Source: Phycisphaerae bacterium (GTDB lineage: Bacteria; Planctomycetota; Phycisphaerae; SM23-33). Taken from it: a stretch of 50,092 nucleotides of DNA. The stretch spans positions 1 to 50,092 of the forward strand of contig JASLNT010000077.1 in NCBI GenBank assembly GCA_030745875.1. Reading direction: 5' to 3'. This document shows, one piece after another, positions 26,077 to 37,700 of this stretch (its first letter is position 1; every line of letters starts with the position of its first letter). The translations under genes were made by a program, and so were the position numbers. The notes under the pieces are model-generated. The model saw nothing but the letters and a program-made list of their open reading frames with translations. It ran no database searches and was not told the DNA's origin.

Positions 26077-28986
26077 TCAGGCCATGTTGTATTTCTTTCT
26101 CACAATCCACTCTATCGCCAGCAGAAGCACTATAACGATAAGCGTCAGCGGGCAATCCCACAGATTATTGGCCTGCTGGCGAGTGGTTTTGAGTCGTCCC
26201 GGAGGGATAAGTTCGCTCAACCGCGAAACCTCGTGGATATTCAGGAAGCGGTCGGTGCGCGCGGCGATTGTCTTGAGGGTTTGCGGGTTCGACTCGCGAC
26301 GCCTGGCTTCGGCTTTGGGCAGTTCCACAAATATCTTCTTGCTCGTAACGTCATCAGGCAGATCAGCTCCGCTGCGAAGCGCTGTGACTTCAAAGGCGCC
26401 AGTGCGTTTGGCCACGATCGTGCGTTTGTATCGCCCGGGTTTCGTCTTAATATCCACAGCCGGAAGCTCAATCGTCTCGGATTTGCCCGTGGCGGTGTCT
26501 ATCATTTCGACAACGAACTTCTCGGCGGTGAGGGCTTTGTACTCCTTGTCGAACGCTTTAACCTCGATAGTGATCTTCTCTCCGGCGGAGAACTGGCTGC
26601 CGCCGGTCGAGATCACGATCCTACGCGTTCGCATGGAGGCTAGGTACCGTATCGCCCTTGCCCAGAATCGCCTGTGGTAGTATCCGTCGTGTATGTATCG
26701 CCATCGCCACGTCGCTTCCATGCCCACATAGAGAGACCGCCCCGAGCCAACGGTTTCAGCCACCACCAACGGAAGGCGGTCGCCATTGGCCATCCGTCGC
26801 ATCGGATTCGAGCTGACCGCAAGGATACGCGCTCCGGGCTTGATCTTGAAAACCGGGTGTGACCAGTATTGTCCGGGCAACACTTCCCATATCCTGCGAG
26901 TATCATCATCGGACCCGCCCAGACGCGTTATGGGATGCTCGATCCCGTAGCTCGTGAGCTTCACCGGCCAAGCCGCAGGAATGTCCTGCCTGATGCGCAT
27001 CGCGATGTTCACCGTGTTGGGCGCCAAAACCACGGGCATAAGTTGCTCCGCCAGCGGTTTCATCACGCCCTTGCCCATCATTGTCTCATCAGTGTGCTTA
27101 TTGCCCGCAATGTAACACACCCCTCCGTTATGCTCCTTCACGAATTTCGCCAGGAGTTCAACGAACTTACCGTCAAATCCGTCCTTGGTGTGTTGAGGAT
27201 CGTAGAGTATCACTACGTTGTATCCGGGCTTGGTCTTGTCGCCCCGAACACCGATCAAATCCTGCAGCGTCCGAGGCAGTCTAGTGAGTTTCATACCGCT
27301 GGAGGCCGCCTGGTTTACGTCGGGGTCGGCGTTCTGTTGCCACATACTCACACGGTACAACTCGCGCTGGCGGACGAGAAAGTTCCTGAGGTACTGAAAC
27401 TCCCACCCCGCGTCTCCGCTGATGACAAGAATGCGAATGCGGTTTTCGCTTATCGTCACTGTCGATGCGGGACTGTTGTTGTCGCTTGTCTTCTCCTCGC
27501 CCGCCACCGGTTCGATCACGGCCCGAAAGGCAAAATCGCCTAGTTTAGTCGGCGTATAGATGAGCGCCGCTGTCTGGAGCGAGCGGGATTGACTGTCTTC
27601 GGAGCGGCTTTCGGCAAGTACGAGGTTCTCCGCCACGCCGGTGTCGACCCAGTTCTTCTCCCCAGCAAGCCTCTCCTGGAGGCGAACGGACACACTCTCT
27701 CCGTCGAGATTGCGATGCGTCACCGTTGCGGTGAATTCGGCTTCGGAATCCTTGCGGATTTCCCTGGGAGCCTGAAGCGCCGCCACTGTTAGATTCTTCG
27801 GTGGTTCGGGATCGCCCACAGCCACGCCGTAAAGGGGCACTTTGGATTCCATCGCGAAGTCCAGCGCCGAAGAAAGCCTTCCGTTACCACCGCCCGTGGA
27901 CGTGATCTGCCCGTCGGAGATCACAACTATCCCCGCCAGACGCCGTCCGGAAACCTTTTCCAATGCGTTGCGAATCGCTGTTGAGAGATTCGTCTCGAAC
28001 CCCGCCCCGGATAGTTGTGCAAGCGACGTGCGACGCGCAAGAGTCCCGCTACGATACAAATGCCTCAGATTCGCCAGGAGAGTCACAATCTCCGCGTCAT
28101 CAACATGGACACCCAAGCGTTTGAGCAGTTGCTCGCCCCCACCGGCGAGATTCACCAGAATAGCCAGACGCCCGTCTATATCGCGGGCGGGAAGAGCGTC
28201 GAATTCTTCAAGCAGTTCGGTGCTGTCGTCGTCAGCGGGCATGCTTGCCGGTGCGGTTGACGCAGATCGAGATGACGAAAGCATCACAACGGCTTTTCTC
28301 ACCACCGCCGGGTCGATCTCAATATCCGCGGGAGCCATTCGGTCGCCCTCAGGGATTTCGGGGGCCACCGGGGCGTCCATCAGCTTGGCGGTGTACGGCT
28401 GGCCGGGATCGGCCGTCGAGAACCGCATCAGCACCAGCGGGTGGTCTTTCGCCAGTTCGCCCAGAGGGCCGCCCCGCTTAACCAGCATATGGCGGACAAT
28501 GTCCTTTCGCGACATTGTCTCCAGTTGATCGATCTGCAGCCCAAGTTTCTCTGCAAGCGCGGATCGCTGAGCGGAGGCCGCTTCAACGCGCTTCTGGTAC
28601 TCGGCGTCCGGTTCGTCGCTACGCCGCGTCGGAGACAAGTATTTATCGTTGAACGACATCGACAGGCTGTCGTCTATCAGCACAACCACCGAACTGTACA
28701 ACGTATTCGTGAACCGAAGCACCAGCGCCGGACGAAACAGAATCACAAAGACAATCGTAATGACAATGATCCGCACTGTAGCGAGGAAACCTTTGGCGGT
28801 CTTCGATGCGTCACCCTCCCTGAGATAACTTCGTATCACCAGGAACACCAGGCCCGCGTAGATCACAGCCATACCGAGGATAATTCCACCACCGTATTCG
28901 GCCATGAAATTAAACTCGGCTCCGTCGCCGCCGGAGAACTTACCGGTGTCTGCGCCCAACAGCCATTGCCATATATCGTTCAGCAT
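26077..28986 (-). CDS. VWA-like / GATase-like large membrane protein
   Basis: A 969-residue protein with two N-terminal membrane segments (GGGIILGMAVIYAGLVFLVI and VRIIVITIVFVILFRPALVL) and one at the C-terminus (PLTLIVIVLLLAIEWIV). After the second segment a VWA-type strand appears with the MIDAS motif D105-D-S-L-S109. A regular VWA continuation (GRRLAGIVVISDGQITST) comes around residues 350-375. Residues about 530-680 look like the GATase-1-like domain often found in such proteins (RILVISGDAGWEFQYLRNFL, YNVVILYDP, VCYIAGN). It is the middle member of the MoxR/DUF58/BatA set and follows the BatA-like gene by 56 bases. Its role is probably in envelope assembly or surveillance, as for the family in general. 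Confidence 0.82.
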   Translation of the reverse strand: MLNDIWQWLLGADTGKFSGGDGAEFNFMAEYGGGIILGMAVIYAGLVFLVIRSYLREGDASKTAKGFLATVRIIVITIVFVILFRPALVLRFTNTLYSSVVVLIDDSLSMSFNDKYLSPTRRSDEPDAEYQKRVEAASAQRSALAEKLGLQIDQLETMSRKDIVRHMLVKRGGPLGELAKDHPLVLMRFSTADPGQPYTAKLMDAPVAPEIPEGDRMAPADIEIDPAVVRKAVVMLSSSRSASTAPASMPADDDSTELLEEFDALPARDIDGRLAILVNLAGGGEQLLKRLGVHVDDAEIVTLLANLRHLYRSGTLARRTSLAQLSGAGFETNLSTAIRNALEKVSGRRLAGIVVISDGQITSTGGGNGRLSSALDFAMESKVPLYGVAVGDPEPPKNLTVAALQAPREIRKDSEAEFTATVTHRNLDGESVSVRLQERLAGEKNWVDTGVAENLVLAESRSEDSQSRSLQTAALIYTPTKLGDFAFRAVIEPVAGEEKTSDNNSPASTVTISENRIRILVISGDAGWEFQYLRNFLVRQRELYRVSMWQQNADPDVNQAASSGMKLTRLPRTLQDLIGVRGDKTKPGYNVVILYDPQHTKDGFDGKFVELLAKFVKEHNGGVCYIAGNKHTDETMMGKGVMKPLAEQLMPVVLAPNTVNIAMRIRQDIPAAWPVKLTSYGIEHPITRLGGSDDDTRRIWEVLPGQYWSHPVFKIKPGARILAVSSNPMRRMANGDRLPLVVAETVGSGRSLYVGMEATWRWRYIHDGYYHRRFWARAIRYLASMRTRRIVISTGGSQFSAGEKITIEVKAFDKEYKALTAEKFVVEMIDTATGKSETIELPAVDIKTKPGRYKRTIVAKRTGAFEVTALRSGADLPDDVTSKKIFVELPKAEARRRESNPQTLKTIAARTDRFLNIHEVSRLSELIPPGRLKTTRQQANNLWDCPLTLIVIVLLLAIEWIVRKKYNMA

Positions 28987-29042
28987 CAGTTAAAACTCGT
29001 AACGGGTTATCGTTCTATTAGTAGTATCCATCCAACCGCTGC

Positions 29043-31361
29043 TCAGTTTCCCGAGTAGTGTCCGAAACGCTGGGCCAGAATAGTCTCAACCGTCATCAGT
29101 ACAAGCAGCCCGACCAACAGCAGCAGCCAGTATTCTCTCTGTTCGTTTGTCTGCACGTCGGCGGCCGAGCCCGCAGAAACCCTTGAGACGTACTTGAAAT
29201 CTTCCGAGCCCAGTGCGCGAGCGATCAACTTTTCGCCGCCCGGCGATAAATTCCCTTCATTCGGGTCCACGTTCCTGGCGAAGAACAGATCGCTCTGAGA
29301 CGTGTCGGGCATTTTGAGGGACATCGTATAACATCCCGCGTGCGGTGGATGATCGTACTTGACAATCTGTCTGGATCCCTCACCCGTTCCGTCAACAACG
29401 GTCTTGAGGGTGATCACGTCGTCGGCGGGGAATTTCGGCGTGCGAATCGTAACCTGTGCATCGCGGGATTCGCGGTCTATCGTGTGGACAATCGCCTCTC
29501 CGACCACCCGGGTGTACAGGCCCGCCTGCGATCTGGCCAGATGCATCATCATATCCAGCATCGGGGCGCTGTACGCCGACTCCGGCTCGTCGTCGGCCCA
29601 GTCGTTCCAGCGGGTCGAAGCGGTGCTGTAAAACATCATCGCAGTCCCCTTGCCGAACTGCCTGACCACAATCGCCGGAGGCCCATCTCCACCGTCGGGA
29701 GCGGTGAACTTTGCGACCACTCTCGGAGGCTTAATATCGCCCGAAGCGGACGAACCGCCCGTCAGTGGGTCGGAAGGGGTGTAAGCGTAGAAACGGACCA
29801 TCGCACAGCGAATCGCCCCGCCCTCACCGCGCAACGATCGCAAGAACTGATCACCTTCGACAGATCTGGCGTCTAACCTGCGGTACTTCTCCCTGGCTGA
29901 CGCATCGCCGCGAGGCGGGCTTATCACCAACGGTGAAAGTCCTATGCCTTCGGCATACATGGGTCCATTGTAAAATGCCAGATTCAAATTGCTTCCCGTG
30001 AATATCGCAAGCCCCCCGCCATCCTGCACGTACCGTTCCAGCGACATCAGCAACGGATAGATCACCTTACCTTCAGGATTGAGCATTGAGGGCAGCTTGG
30101 GAACGTCCAGAAGAACCACCAGGTCGTAGTCCCGGAAGTTCTGCGCGCCAACTGCTTCTGTCGGCACGATAGTGACCTTGTTACCGTGGCTGGCGTTCTT
30201 TTGCGGGTCCAGCAGCAACCCCAGTCTGTAGGCCTCGCTCATCGACGGATCGGTCATATCCTGATGTCCGTCAACTATCAGCACGCGAAGGAATTTGCGT
30301 ACATCCAGAGCGAGATAACCCTTGTTGTCGCCGGAAAGATGGTCCGACGGCAGTTCAGCTGTTATCGCGGCCGAACCTGGTTTGGGCAGCGTTACGGTAA
30401 ACTCCATGCGCACCGACGAGTCAGCCGCAATCGAGGGAATCGTTTCAGCCGGGAACACCGCTCGCTCGTCAGCGTTGTCCAGACGCCATCTCGCCGACAT
30501 CGACACAGCAACATTCTCCAGACGGACCGAACCGTTGTTGCGAACAACAACACCTACGCGGGCCGGAACCCCGGCAAGGGCCCATTTGTCGAGCAGTTCG
30601 ATCTTCTCTACTGTTAGATTGGAATTCACCGATCGCCCGTAGTCCAGCGTCACAACGCGAACATCCTGCTCACGCAGCGCCTTGAACGCCGCCTGGTATT
30701 GTCCCGCAGAGCCTCGTCCCAGATCGACGGCCCGAAAATCACTGAAAACAAAAACGTTCTTGGGCTTGTCTTCGTTGGCGAGTATCTCGCCGGCCGCGGC
30801 AAGAGCCTCTCCGAGTCTGGCAGGGGCGTCGCTAGGCTCGACAGCCTCCACCCTGGCGATAAGTTGCTCGATTTCCTCCTGACCGGACACGCCCACAAGC
30901 CCCTGGAACGCGTCATCGACGCCGGGGCGCGACGTCAGCAGGATCGCAATGCGGTCGGATTTGGCGTTGGCGGCGATGCGTTTGATATTTCCGGCGAGAT
31001 CCTTGATAGCATTCTCCAAGATCGTCGGGCCGCCTATCTTCTGGGCCATCGAGAAGCTGTCGTCGAGGATGAACACTGTGGTTTCCGGGGCCTGATCTCC
31101 AGCGAGGATATCGTCATCACCACATCCGGTGAATCTTGCAATCGCCATCGCCAGCAGGAACAGCAGCAGGCATCGCAACGCCATAAGGATAAGTTCTTCT
31201 ATCCTCAGTCGACGCCGGTTGCGCCGGAGGGAGTCAAGCAGGAACTGCATGGCGGCCCATTGGCGAATACGGAACCGTCTGCGATTGAGCAGGTGGATGA
31301 TGATCGGAACCGTAACGGTCCCCAGCCCAATCCAGAATATCATCGGTGATACGAATGACAT
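29043..31361 (-). CDS. BatA-like VWA membrane protein
   Basis: A 772-residue protein with the BatA N-terminal signature: FVSPMIFWIGLGTVTVPIII, HLLNRRRFRIRQWAAMQFLL and LILMALRCLLLFLLAMAIAR, forming two membrane helices. A VWA domain follows with MIDAS D100-D-S-F-S104. Next come a CARDB-like beta domain (LLDKWALAGVPARVGVVVRN) and a GATase-like stretch (FLRVLIVDGHQDMTDPSMSE, LAIFTGSNLNL). The last helix is WLLLLVGLLVLMTVETILA. Family members work with MoxR ATPases and DUF58 proteins in envelope stress or metal insertion pathways. The gene follows DUF58 by 28 bases. Confidence 0.88.
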   Translation of the reverse strand: MSFVSPMIFWIGLGTVTVPIIIHLLNRRRFRIRQWAAMQFLLDSLRRNRRRLRIEELILMALRCLLLFLLAMAIARFTGCGDDDILAGDQAPETTVFILDDSFSMAQKIGGPTILENAIKDLAGNIKRIAANAKSDRIAILLTSRPGVDDAFQGLVGVSGQEEIEQLIARVEAVEPSDAPARLGEALAAAGEILANEDKPKNVFVFSDFRAVDLGRGSAGQYQAAFKALREQDVRVVTLDYGRSVNSNLTVEKIELLDKWALAGVPARVGVVVRNNGSVRLENVAVSMSARWRLDNADERAVFPAETIPSIAADSSVRMEFTVTLPKPGSAAITAELPSDHLSGDNKGYLALDVRKFLRVLIVDGHQDMTDPSMSEAYRLGLLLDPQKNASHGNKVTIVPTEAVGAQNFRDYDLVVLLDVPKLPSMLNPEGKVIYPLLMSLERYVQDGGGLAIFTGSNLNLAFYNGPMYAEGIGLSPLVISPPRGDASAREKYRRLDARSVEGDQFLRSLRGEGGAIRCAMVRFYAYTPSDPLTGGSSASGDIKPPRVVAKFTAPDGGDGPPAIVVRQFGKGTAMMFYSTASTRWNDWADDEPESAYSAPMLDMMMHLARSQAGLYTRVVGEAIVHTIDRESRDAQVTIRTPKFPADDVITLKTVVDGTGEGSRQIVKYDHPPHAGCYTMSLKMPDTSQSDLFFARNVDPNEGNLSPGGEKLIARALGSEDFKYVSRVSAGSAADVQTNEQREYWLLLLVGLLVLMTVETILAQRFGHYSGN

Positions 31362-31389
31362 CTATAGTTTTCCAATCTCAAAAGTTCGT

Positions 31390-32319
31390 CTATCTCTTGG
31401 ATCCGGCTTTGCGGTTTGCCGCAGCTCGGGCGGCAAGGAACGCGAGTAACGCCGCGTCCAAGTGGTCGGCTGTTGATATTCGTTTATAGTCTATTCTCGA
31501 CGACACGCAGCGTCGCTGGACGTCGCGGCAGAACCTTTCCATGGACTCAAGATATCCCTTCCGCAGCGCCCTGGGCTCGATCAGCAGACGCCCGGTATCC
31601 TCCAGGCCCTGGAACATCGTGTTGCCCTGGAACGGAAACGTAAGTTCGTCCTCATCCATTATGTGGAGCACCATTACTTCGTGTCCGTAGTGCCTGAAAT
31701 GCTCCAGACCCCGCATCAAACCGTCCATATCCGTAAGCAGATCGCTGACCAAACACACCATTCCGCGCCGGGATATCTTCTCGGCCAGCGAGTGGCAGAT
31801 CAGTTCGATCGATGTTTTGGCCCGCGGTTCGTTTATCGCCAGTGCGTGAACGAAGGTCTTAATCTGGTTGGGATGTCCCGAAGCGGGAATATAGGTCCGC
31901 AACTCTTCGTCGAAAACGCCAAGCCCCACCGCATCCTGCTGTTGCAGCAGCAAGAACGCAAGCGACGCCGCAGTCGCAGCGGCGTACCGGTACTTGTTGA
32001 GTCTCGGGCCCGCGCCCTCGGCTCCGTAGTGCATCGATTCGCTTGCATCAACCAGGAAAGTAGCTTTGAGGTTCGTTTCCTCTTCGTACTGTTTGATGTA
32101 GTAGCGGTCGGTTTTGGCCTGCACTTTCCAGTCGATATGCTTGATATCGTCCCCGGGGACATACTCGCGGTGCGCCGCAAACTCCACGGAGAACCCATTA
32201 AACGGGCTACGGTGCATACCGGAGACAAATCCCTCGACAACCAAGCGGGCCTGGAGGTCAAGACGGGTGATCTTGGCCAGTACTTTCGGATCAAGATAGT
32301 CTGTAAGTTCGTTGCTCAT
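31390..32319 (-). CDS. DUF58 family protein
   Basis: A 309-residue cytosolic protein. The DUF58 signature is unmistakable: HREYVPGDDIKHIDWKVQAK followed by TDRYYIKQYEEE. A VWA-like strand VDASESMHYG carries D-A-S-E-S, and a later strand reads RGMVCLVSDLL. There are no membrane segments. DUF58 proteins are partners of MoxR AAA+ ATPases, and this one follows the MoxR gene by 50 bases and precedes the BatA-like gene. The exact client of this chaperone set in planctomycetes is not established. Confidence 0.92.
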   Translation of the reverse strand: MSNELTDYLDPKVLAKITRLDLQARLVVEGFVSGMHRSPFNGFSVEFAAHREYVPGDDIKHIDWKVQAKTDRYYIKQYEEETNLKATFLVDASESMHYGAEGAGPRLNKYRYAAATAASLAFLLLQQQDAVGLGVFDEELRTYIPASGHPNQIKTFVHALAINEPRAKTSIELICHSLAEKISRRGMVCLVSDLLTDMDGLMRGLEHFRHYGHEVMVLHIMDEDELTFPFQGNTMFQGLEDTGRLLIEPRALRKGYLESMERFCRDVQRRCVSSRIDYKRISTADHLDAALLAFLAARAAANRKAGSKR

Positions 32320-32369
32320 CTTTCTGGTGTCGTCTAGCCCGGTCTATGTATCCGCGGGCCGAGGAAACG

Positions 32370-33491
<1,122 letters not shown>

Positions 33492-33549
33492 CGTATTCTC
33501 CTGTTCTTTCGTTGCTGGTCGCGGCGCCTCTTTCAAAATCGCGCCGCGG

Positions 33550-34689
33550 TTATCTCTGGACGATAGGCAGGTATCCGTAAGGCAATTGAAGGATCATCGT
33601 AGCGATCGCCGTACCGTACGTCGTTCCGACACTATCGCCGTTCCAACTACCATCGGGATTCTGCATCTGCGTGAGTCTTTGGCTCATTACGGGGTAATAG
33701 GTTTTCCAGGGCTTCTTGCCCTGCTGGTATTTGACCTGTGAGAGGTAAAACTGCGTGTAGAACCAGTGCCCCCCGCCGCTTGATCCGGTCCCCGCCGCCC
33801 CATCGACATATCGCACGAGCTTCTCGACCATCTCGGCCTCGGTGCCTTTCCCGCCGGTGGTTCGGTCGTAGACGCCTGCGGCGTAGAAACACGCTATCGC
33901 CGCAGCCGAGATCGGCGGGCGCGACGAACCGCGGCTGGACGCGGAATAGCAGATACCGCCATCGGGCATCTGGCAGTGACGGAGATACTCGACTGCTTTC
34001 TCGATACAGTCTTTGGGCACTTTGATACCAACATTGCGGCAGGCGCGAAGGGCCTGGAGTTGCGTTACGGTTACCGAACCCTCATCGGAACTGCTGCCCG
34101 GAGTATAATACCACCCGCCGCAGGGCTTTCCGAACCGCGATTGTTTCTTCGATTGGCTTCGGACGATAAGCTGCACGCCTCCGTTCAGGACCTTGCGGAG
34201 CTTGGCCTCGGTGGCGGAGTTAAGCTCCATTCCATAACACTGCGCTAGAAACAGCATCGCAAATCCATGCCCGTACATGCTGCGATACTCCGCACCGGGT
34301 CCGGCCACCAGTCCGTCAGTGTGAGTTTCAGCCACACGCAGAAGGTAGTTCATGGCTTTGGCTACGTTCTTGGCGTGCGGTCCAGTTTCGGGTGTCGATC
34401 CGCCAGCCATCAGCGCCAAGCCCGACAGGCCCGTCATAACCGCCGGATACATTCCGTACCCGCCCTGATTCAACCAACTCCCGTCGCGCCGCTGCGTGTC
34501 GACAAGATACTTCAACCCGCGATCGATGGACGACAATATCTTCCTGTTGACCAATTCGGGCATCACGGGGCTGGGGGCCTGGGCTTTTGCAGCCTGCTGC
34601 CGGGGTAGAACGCCCAGAAGCCCCACTGCGAACACCAGCAACAGGCAGATGCCTTTCGGACCGGCTATATCACGGTTGTTGCGATTCAT
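33550..34689 (-). CDS. Exported protein with terpene-cyclase-like (squalene-hopene/prenyltransferase) repeats
   Basis: A 379-residue protein. The ATG at 34689 leads a signal peptide (GPKGICLLLVFAVGLLGVL), so the upstream Met is not needed. Three or more QW-type repeats of the prenyltransferase/squalene-oxidase fold are visible: RDGSWLNQGGYGMYPAVMTG, MPDGGICYSAS with ISAAAIACFYAAGVY, and NPDGSWNGDSVGTTYGTAIA. The DxDD acid motif of true squalene-hopene cyclases is not seen, and the protein is shorter than a cyclase (about 630). It is probably an alpha-toroid scaffold domain rather than an enzyme. It lies between the PQQ/TPR giant (60 bases) and the MoxR gene. Confidence 0.84.
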   Translation of the reverse strand: MNRNNRDIAGPKGICLLLVFAVGLLGVLPRQQAAKAQAPSPVMPELVNRKILSSIDRGLKYLVDTQRRDGSWLNQGGYGMYPAVMTGLSGLALMAGGSTPETGPHAKNVAKAMNYLLRVAETHTDGLVAGPGAEYRSMYGHGFAMLFLAQCYGMELNSATEAKLRKVLNGGVQLIVRSQSKKQSRFGKPCGGWYYTPGSSSDEGSVTVTQLQALRACRNVGIKVPKDCIEKAVEYLRHCQMPDGGICYSASSRGSSRPPISAAAIACFYAAGVYDRTTGGKGTEAEMVEKLVRYVDGAAGTGSSGGGHWFYTQFYLSQVKYQQGKKPWKTYYPVMSQRLTQMQNPDGSWNGDSVGTTYGTAIATMILQLPYGYLPIVQR

Positions 34690-34749
34690 ATTTCTCTTGC
34701 CTCCGGCAACCGCAGGCTGTTGGCGGAACACCGAACAATCCGGTCGGCG

Positions 34750-37700
34750 TCATTTTTGTTTATAGACGTTTAATCCGCTGAATGTTTCAGCCGCCAAACG
34801 TCCCTTTATCAAAACCGGTTGGAGGATCGACCCGAGTCTGACCCGATCGCCCTGTTTCATCACTCCCGTAACGCCCTTGTATACTTCTATACTCTGGACG
34901 GATCGCCCTTGTTCGGAATCGATCAGATAAATCGATCGAGGGATCGTTTGCTGCGTATCCTTGCAGGGCGCCGCCACCGTACGGTCGGTCACGATAAGCG
35001 GAAGGCTGTAGTAGTAGTAATTCGCGGCGCCCAACTCGTTGCGCCAGACAACGCGTCCGTCGTCAATGTCGATCTTCTGGACACCCAGTCCCTTTACCAT
35101 TGTCTGCCGTCCGAAGTACCTGTTGCGGATTCCGGAAATCCCCGCCCCGAACGTCACGTACAGATCCCCGGACTTTTCGACGGCTCCGGTTATAATAGTA
35201 GTCTTCGACCCGGTGAAGTTCTCAATCTTAAGTCGCGTCAACTGAACACCGCTGGTCATCGACACTACGTCTATCCACGGGCTCCTGTACCCTTCTGAGA
35301 CAAACAAGCGATTTCCGTTGCTGCTTAGCAACACCGGCCTGTTCGATGAAGTGTATTTTCGAGCCCATAGCGGACGTCTCGTCCGAGCCGGGTCGTGCAG
35401 CGACACGACACCGTCGACCATGACAAGAATGAGCCCATCATCGGTCACGCGCCCCTCAACCGAAAAACCGCCCGACCATTTGGCGATGACCTTTCCACCC
35501 GTTGTGTTGAAACAGGTGAGCATCTTGTAGCTGTTGCTTCGGACCATGACCACGCCGCGGGCGATTGTAGGCGGACAGACGGGAGCCCTGCTTCCTCCGA
35601 CAAGCGGTCCGGCCCAGCGTTTCTTGCCTTCATCGAGTCCGACGCAGACAATTTGGCCTTTGCTATCAGTGAGCACGAGCGATCCATCTCCGCACGCCAT
35701 GTAGCTCACGCTCGTGACTCCCCAGTCAGCAAACGCCCCTCGCCATCTGACTTTGCCTGTGGCGATATCAAAACCCGTCGCACTGCGAGATCCCCTGTCA
35801 GCCAGCACCACCGTCTTGGCGTCGCTGCTGAATCCGGCGATGAGTCCGTATCCCGGCGCGGTCATGTAGTTGCGTATCTGATCCATCGGGGCGATCGGCG
35901 CTCCGCTCTGCCAGAGAATTGCATCGTCGGCGGATTTTGCAGCAGTGTTCACCCAGACGGCCTTTCCGGCATTCAACAGCAGTATGTTGGAGCCATGGCG
36001 AATCGGACGATACTCCTGATCCCGAATGATAAAGACTTCCTCCCCTTTGATTGCAAAGGCCTCTGTCAAAGGCGCAGCGAGCGATTCCGACGTTCCAACC
36101 GGTTCGATCGCCAACGGTTTGGAGCCCTCAAACTTCCGGAGAAACTCCACAATGGCGCGCTGCTGACCGGCGAATTCGATTGTCTCGCTGAGCGTAATGC
36201 CCTTGGCCCGGCAGAGCTTTCTCATGTCCCGACATATGCTCCGAGCGTAGGTGGTCATACCCATGCCGTGGTGTATCGTCGCCCTTCCAGCCAACGATGC
36301 AACCGCCAGCATCGGATCATCTGTCGCGGCGGCTCGCGCCATCAGCCACGCCGCCTTCGACATCGCCTGGAAGTCCTCTTGATCACCGCTGTCTCGCGTC
36401 CTGGTGTAAACGCTCGTACCGGCCTCGTAGTACGCCTGTGCAGCCCAGAGACTGTTAGGCCAGCGTTTTGCAACCTCAAGCATTGCGTCACTATCGTTAT
36501 TGGCGATCGCCTGCTGCAACATGTCTCCGGCCTTGTCGTCGAACGAGGAATAGCACTTCCGACCGTGATCTCGAATGAGTCGTGGGATGAACTTCTGCTG
36601 GGCCCACACGCCCGCGGCCATAAGCGGAGTATTCTCAGTGTCACGAACGCTCTTGTCAGCTTGGGCTCCCACTCGGATATCGGGAACACGTTTGTCGGCG
36701 TAGGTTTCAGCGATCTTCCGGGCAAGCTTAACAGCTTCGGTGAGAACGGTGTGTCGCTTGGTCTCAATCGCCTCGGCGCCGGCCTTGTCGCCAGCTGTCA
36801 GTTTGGCCGCCGCAGCGCCCTGGTACTCCACTGCTCGCAACTCCATCACCCTGGCCAGCCGCATCGTGCAACGAAGGATATACTGATCGGCGCTGTCCCC
36901 GCCGAGGGTCCGGGCGGCCGCCTGGGCCTGCTCGAAATGCTCCTGCATTTTGTCGGCGCTTGCAGAGGCGTTGCCCATGGCCACGTGCGTTCTGTACAAC
37001 CAATGCGCCACCTGCGCAGCAACAGCGGTATGTCCACCCTTGCGTGCAGCGACTCCAGTGGCTTTAAAATCCGCAAGAGCGCTGTCGAATTTTCGAGAAT
37101 TGAACGACAACTGCCCTCGATCGAAAACCAGATTCAGCCTGTCTACGCCCTTTTGTCGGTCAATGCGCTTTGAGAGGCTGGCGATGGAATCGGCGTAGCT
37201 CAAATAAACGCATACGCCCGCAGTGTTGGCTGCGATAAGCTTTCCGTCAACACAAACCAGGTTGCCCAGCAGACAATCGCTGTTGGTGAACACTCGTGTT
37301 GAGCGGGAGTAATCCTTCAGATCCAGTCGAATGAGTTGGCCTTGTCCGCTGGCAAGGACACTGTCGGCGGAAACCGCCGGACGACCGACGATATCCAAAC
37401 CGCCGGCGTTGTAAAGCTCCTTGCCCGTCGCGGTGGACAACACCATCAGGCCCGGTCCGCTCAGCAGAACACGGTCTGCATCTATCGCACTGAGATCGCG
37501 GTGCAATCGCCGATCCGCAGGCACGCCAACCGGTTTACCGTCCATCGCAGACAGCATCAGAACCTTCTTGCTGTCAACGGGCAGCGCAATGATCCTGCCT
37601 CGCGTAACGATTATCGGGTTCACCGACGGTTGAGACGGCAGTTGAATCATAGAACCGTACCGACTCATGGCTCTGTTGATGTCGCTGTCGTATTGGTAGG

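Noticed and set aside
33550..34689. Calling the terpene-cyclase-like protein a squalene-hopene cyclase
   Set aside because: It is too short, has an export signal and shows no DxDD motif; only the QW-type repeats are present.
35395..37173. A 592-codon plus-strand open frame
   Set aside because: It lies fully antisense to the PQQ/TPR giant gene. Its translation is Arg/His/Gly-rich without domains, as expected of a shadow frame in GC-rich DNA.
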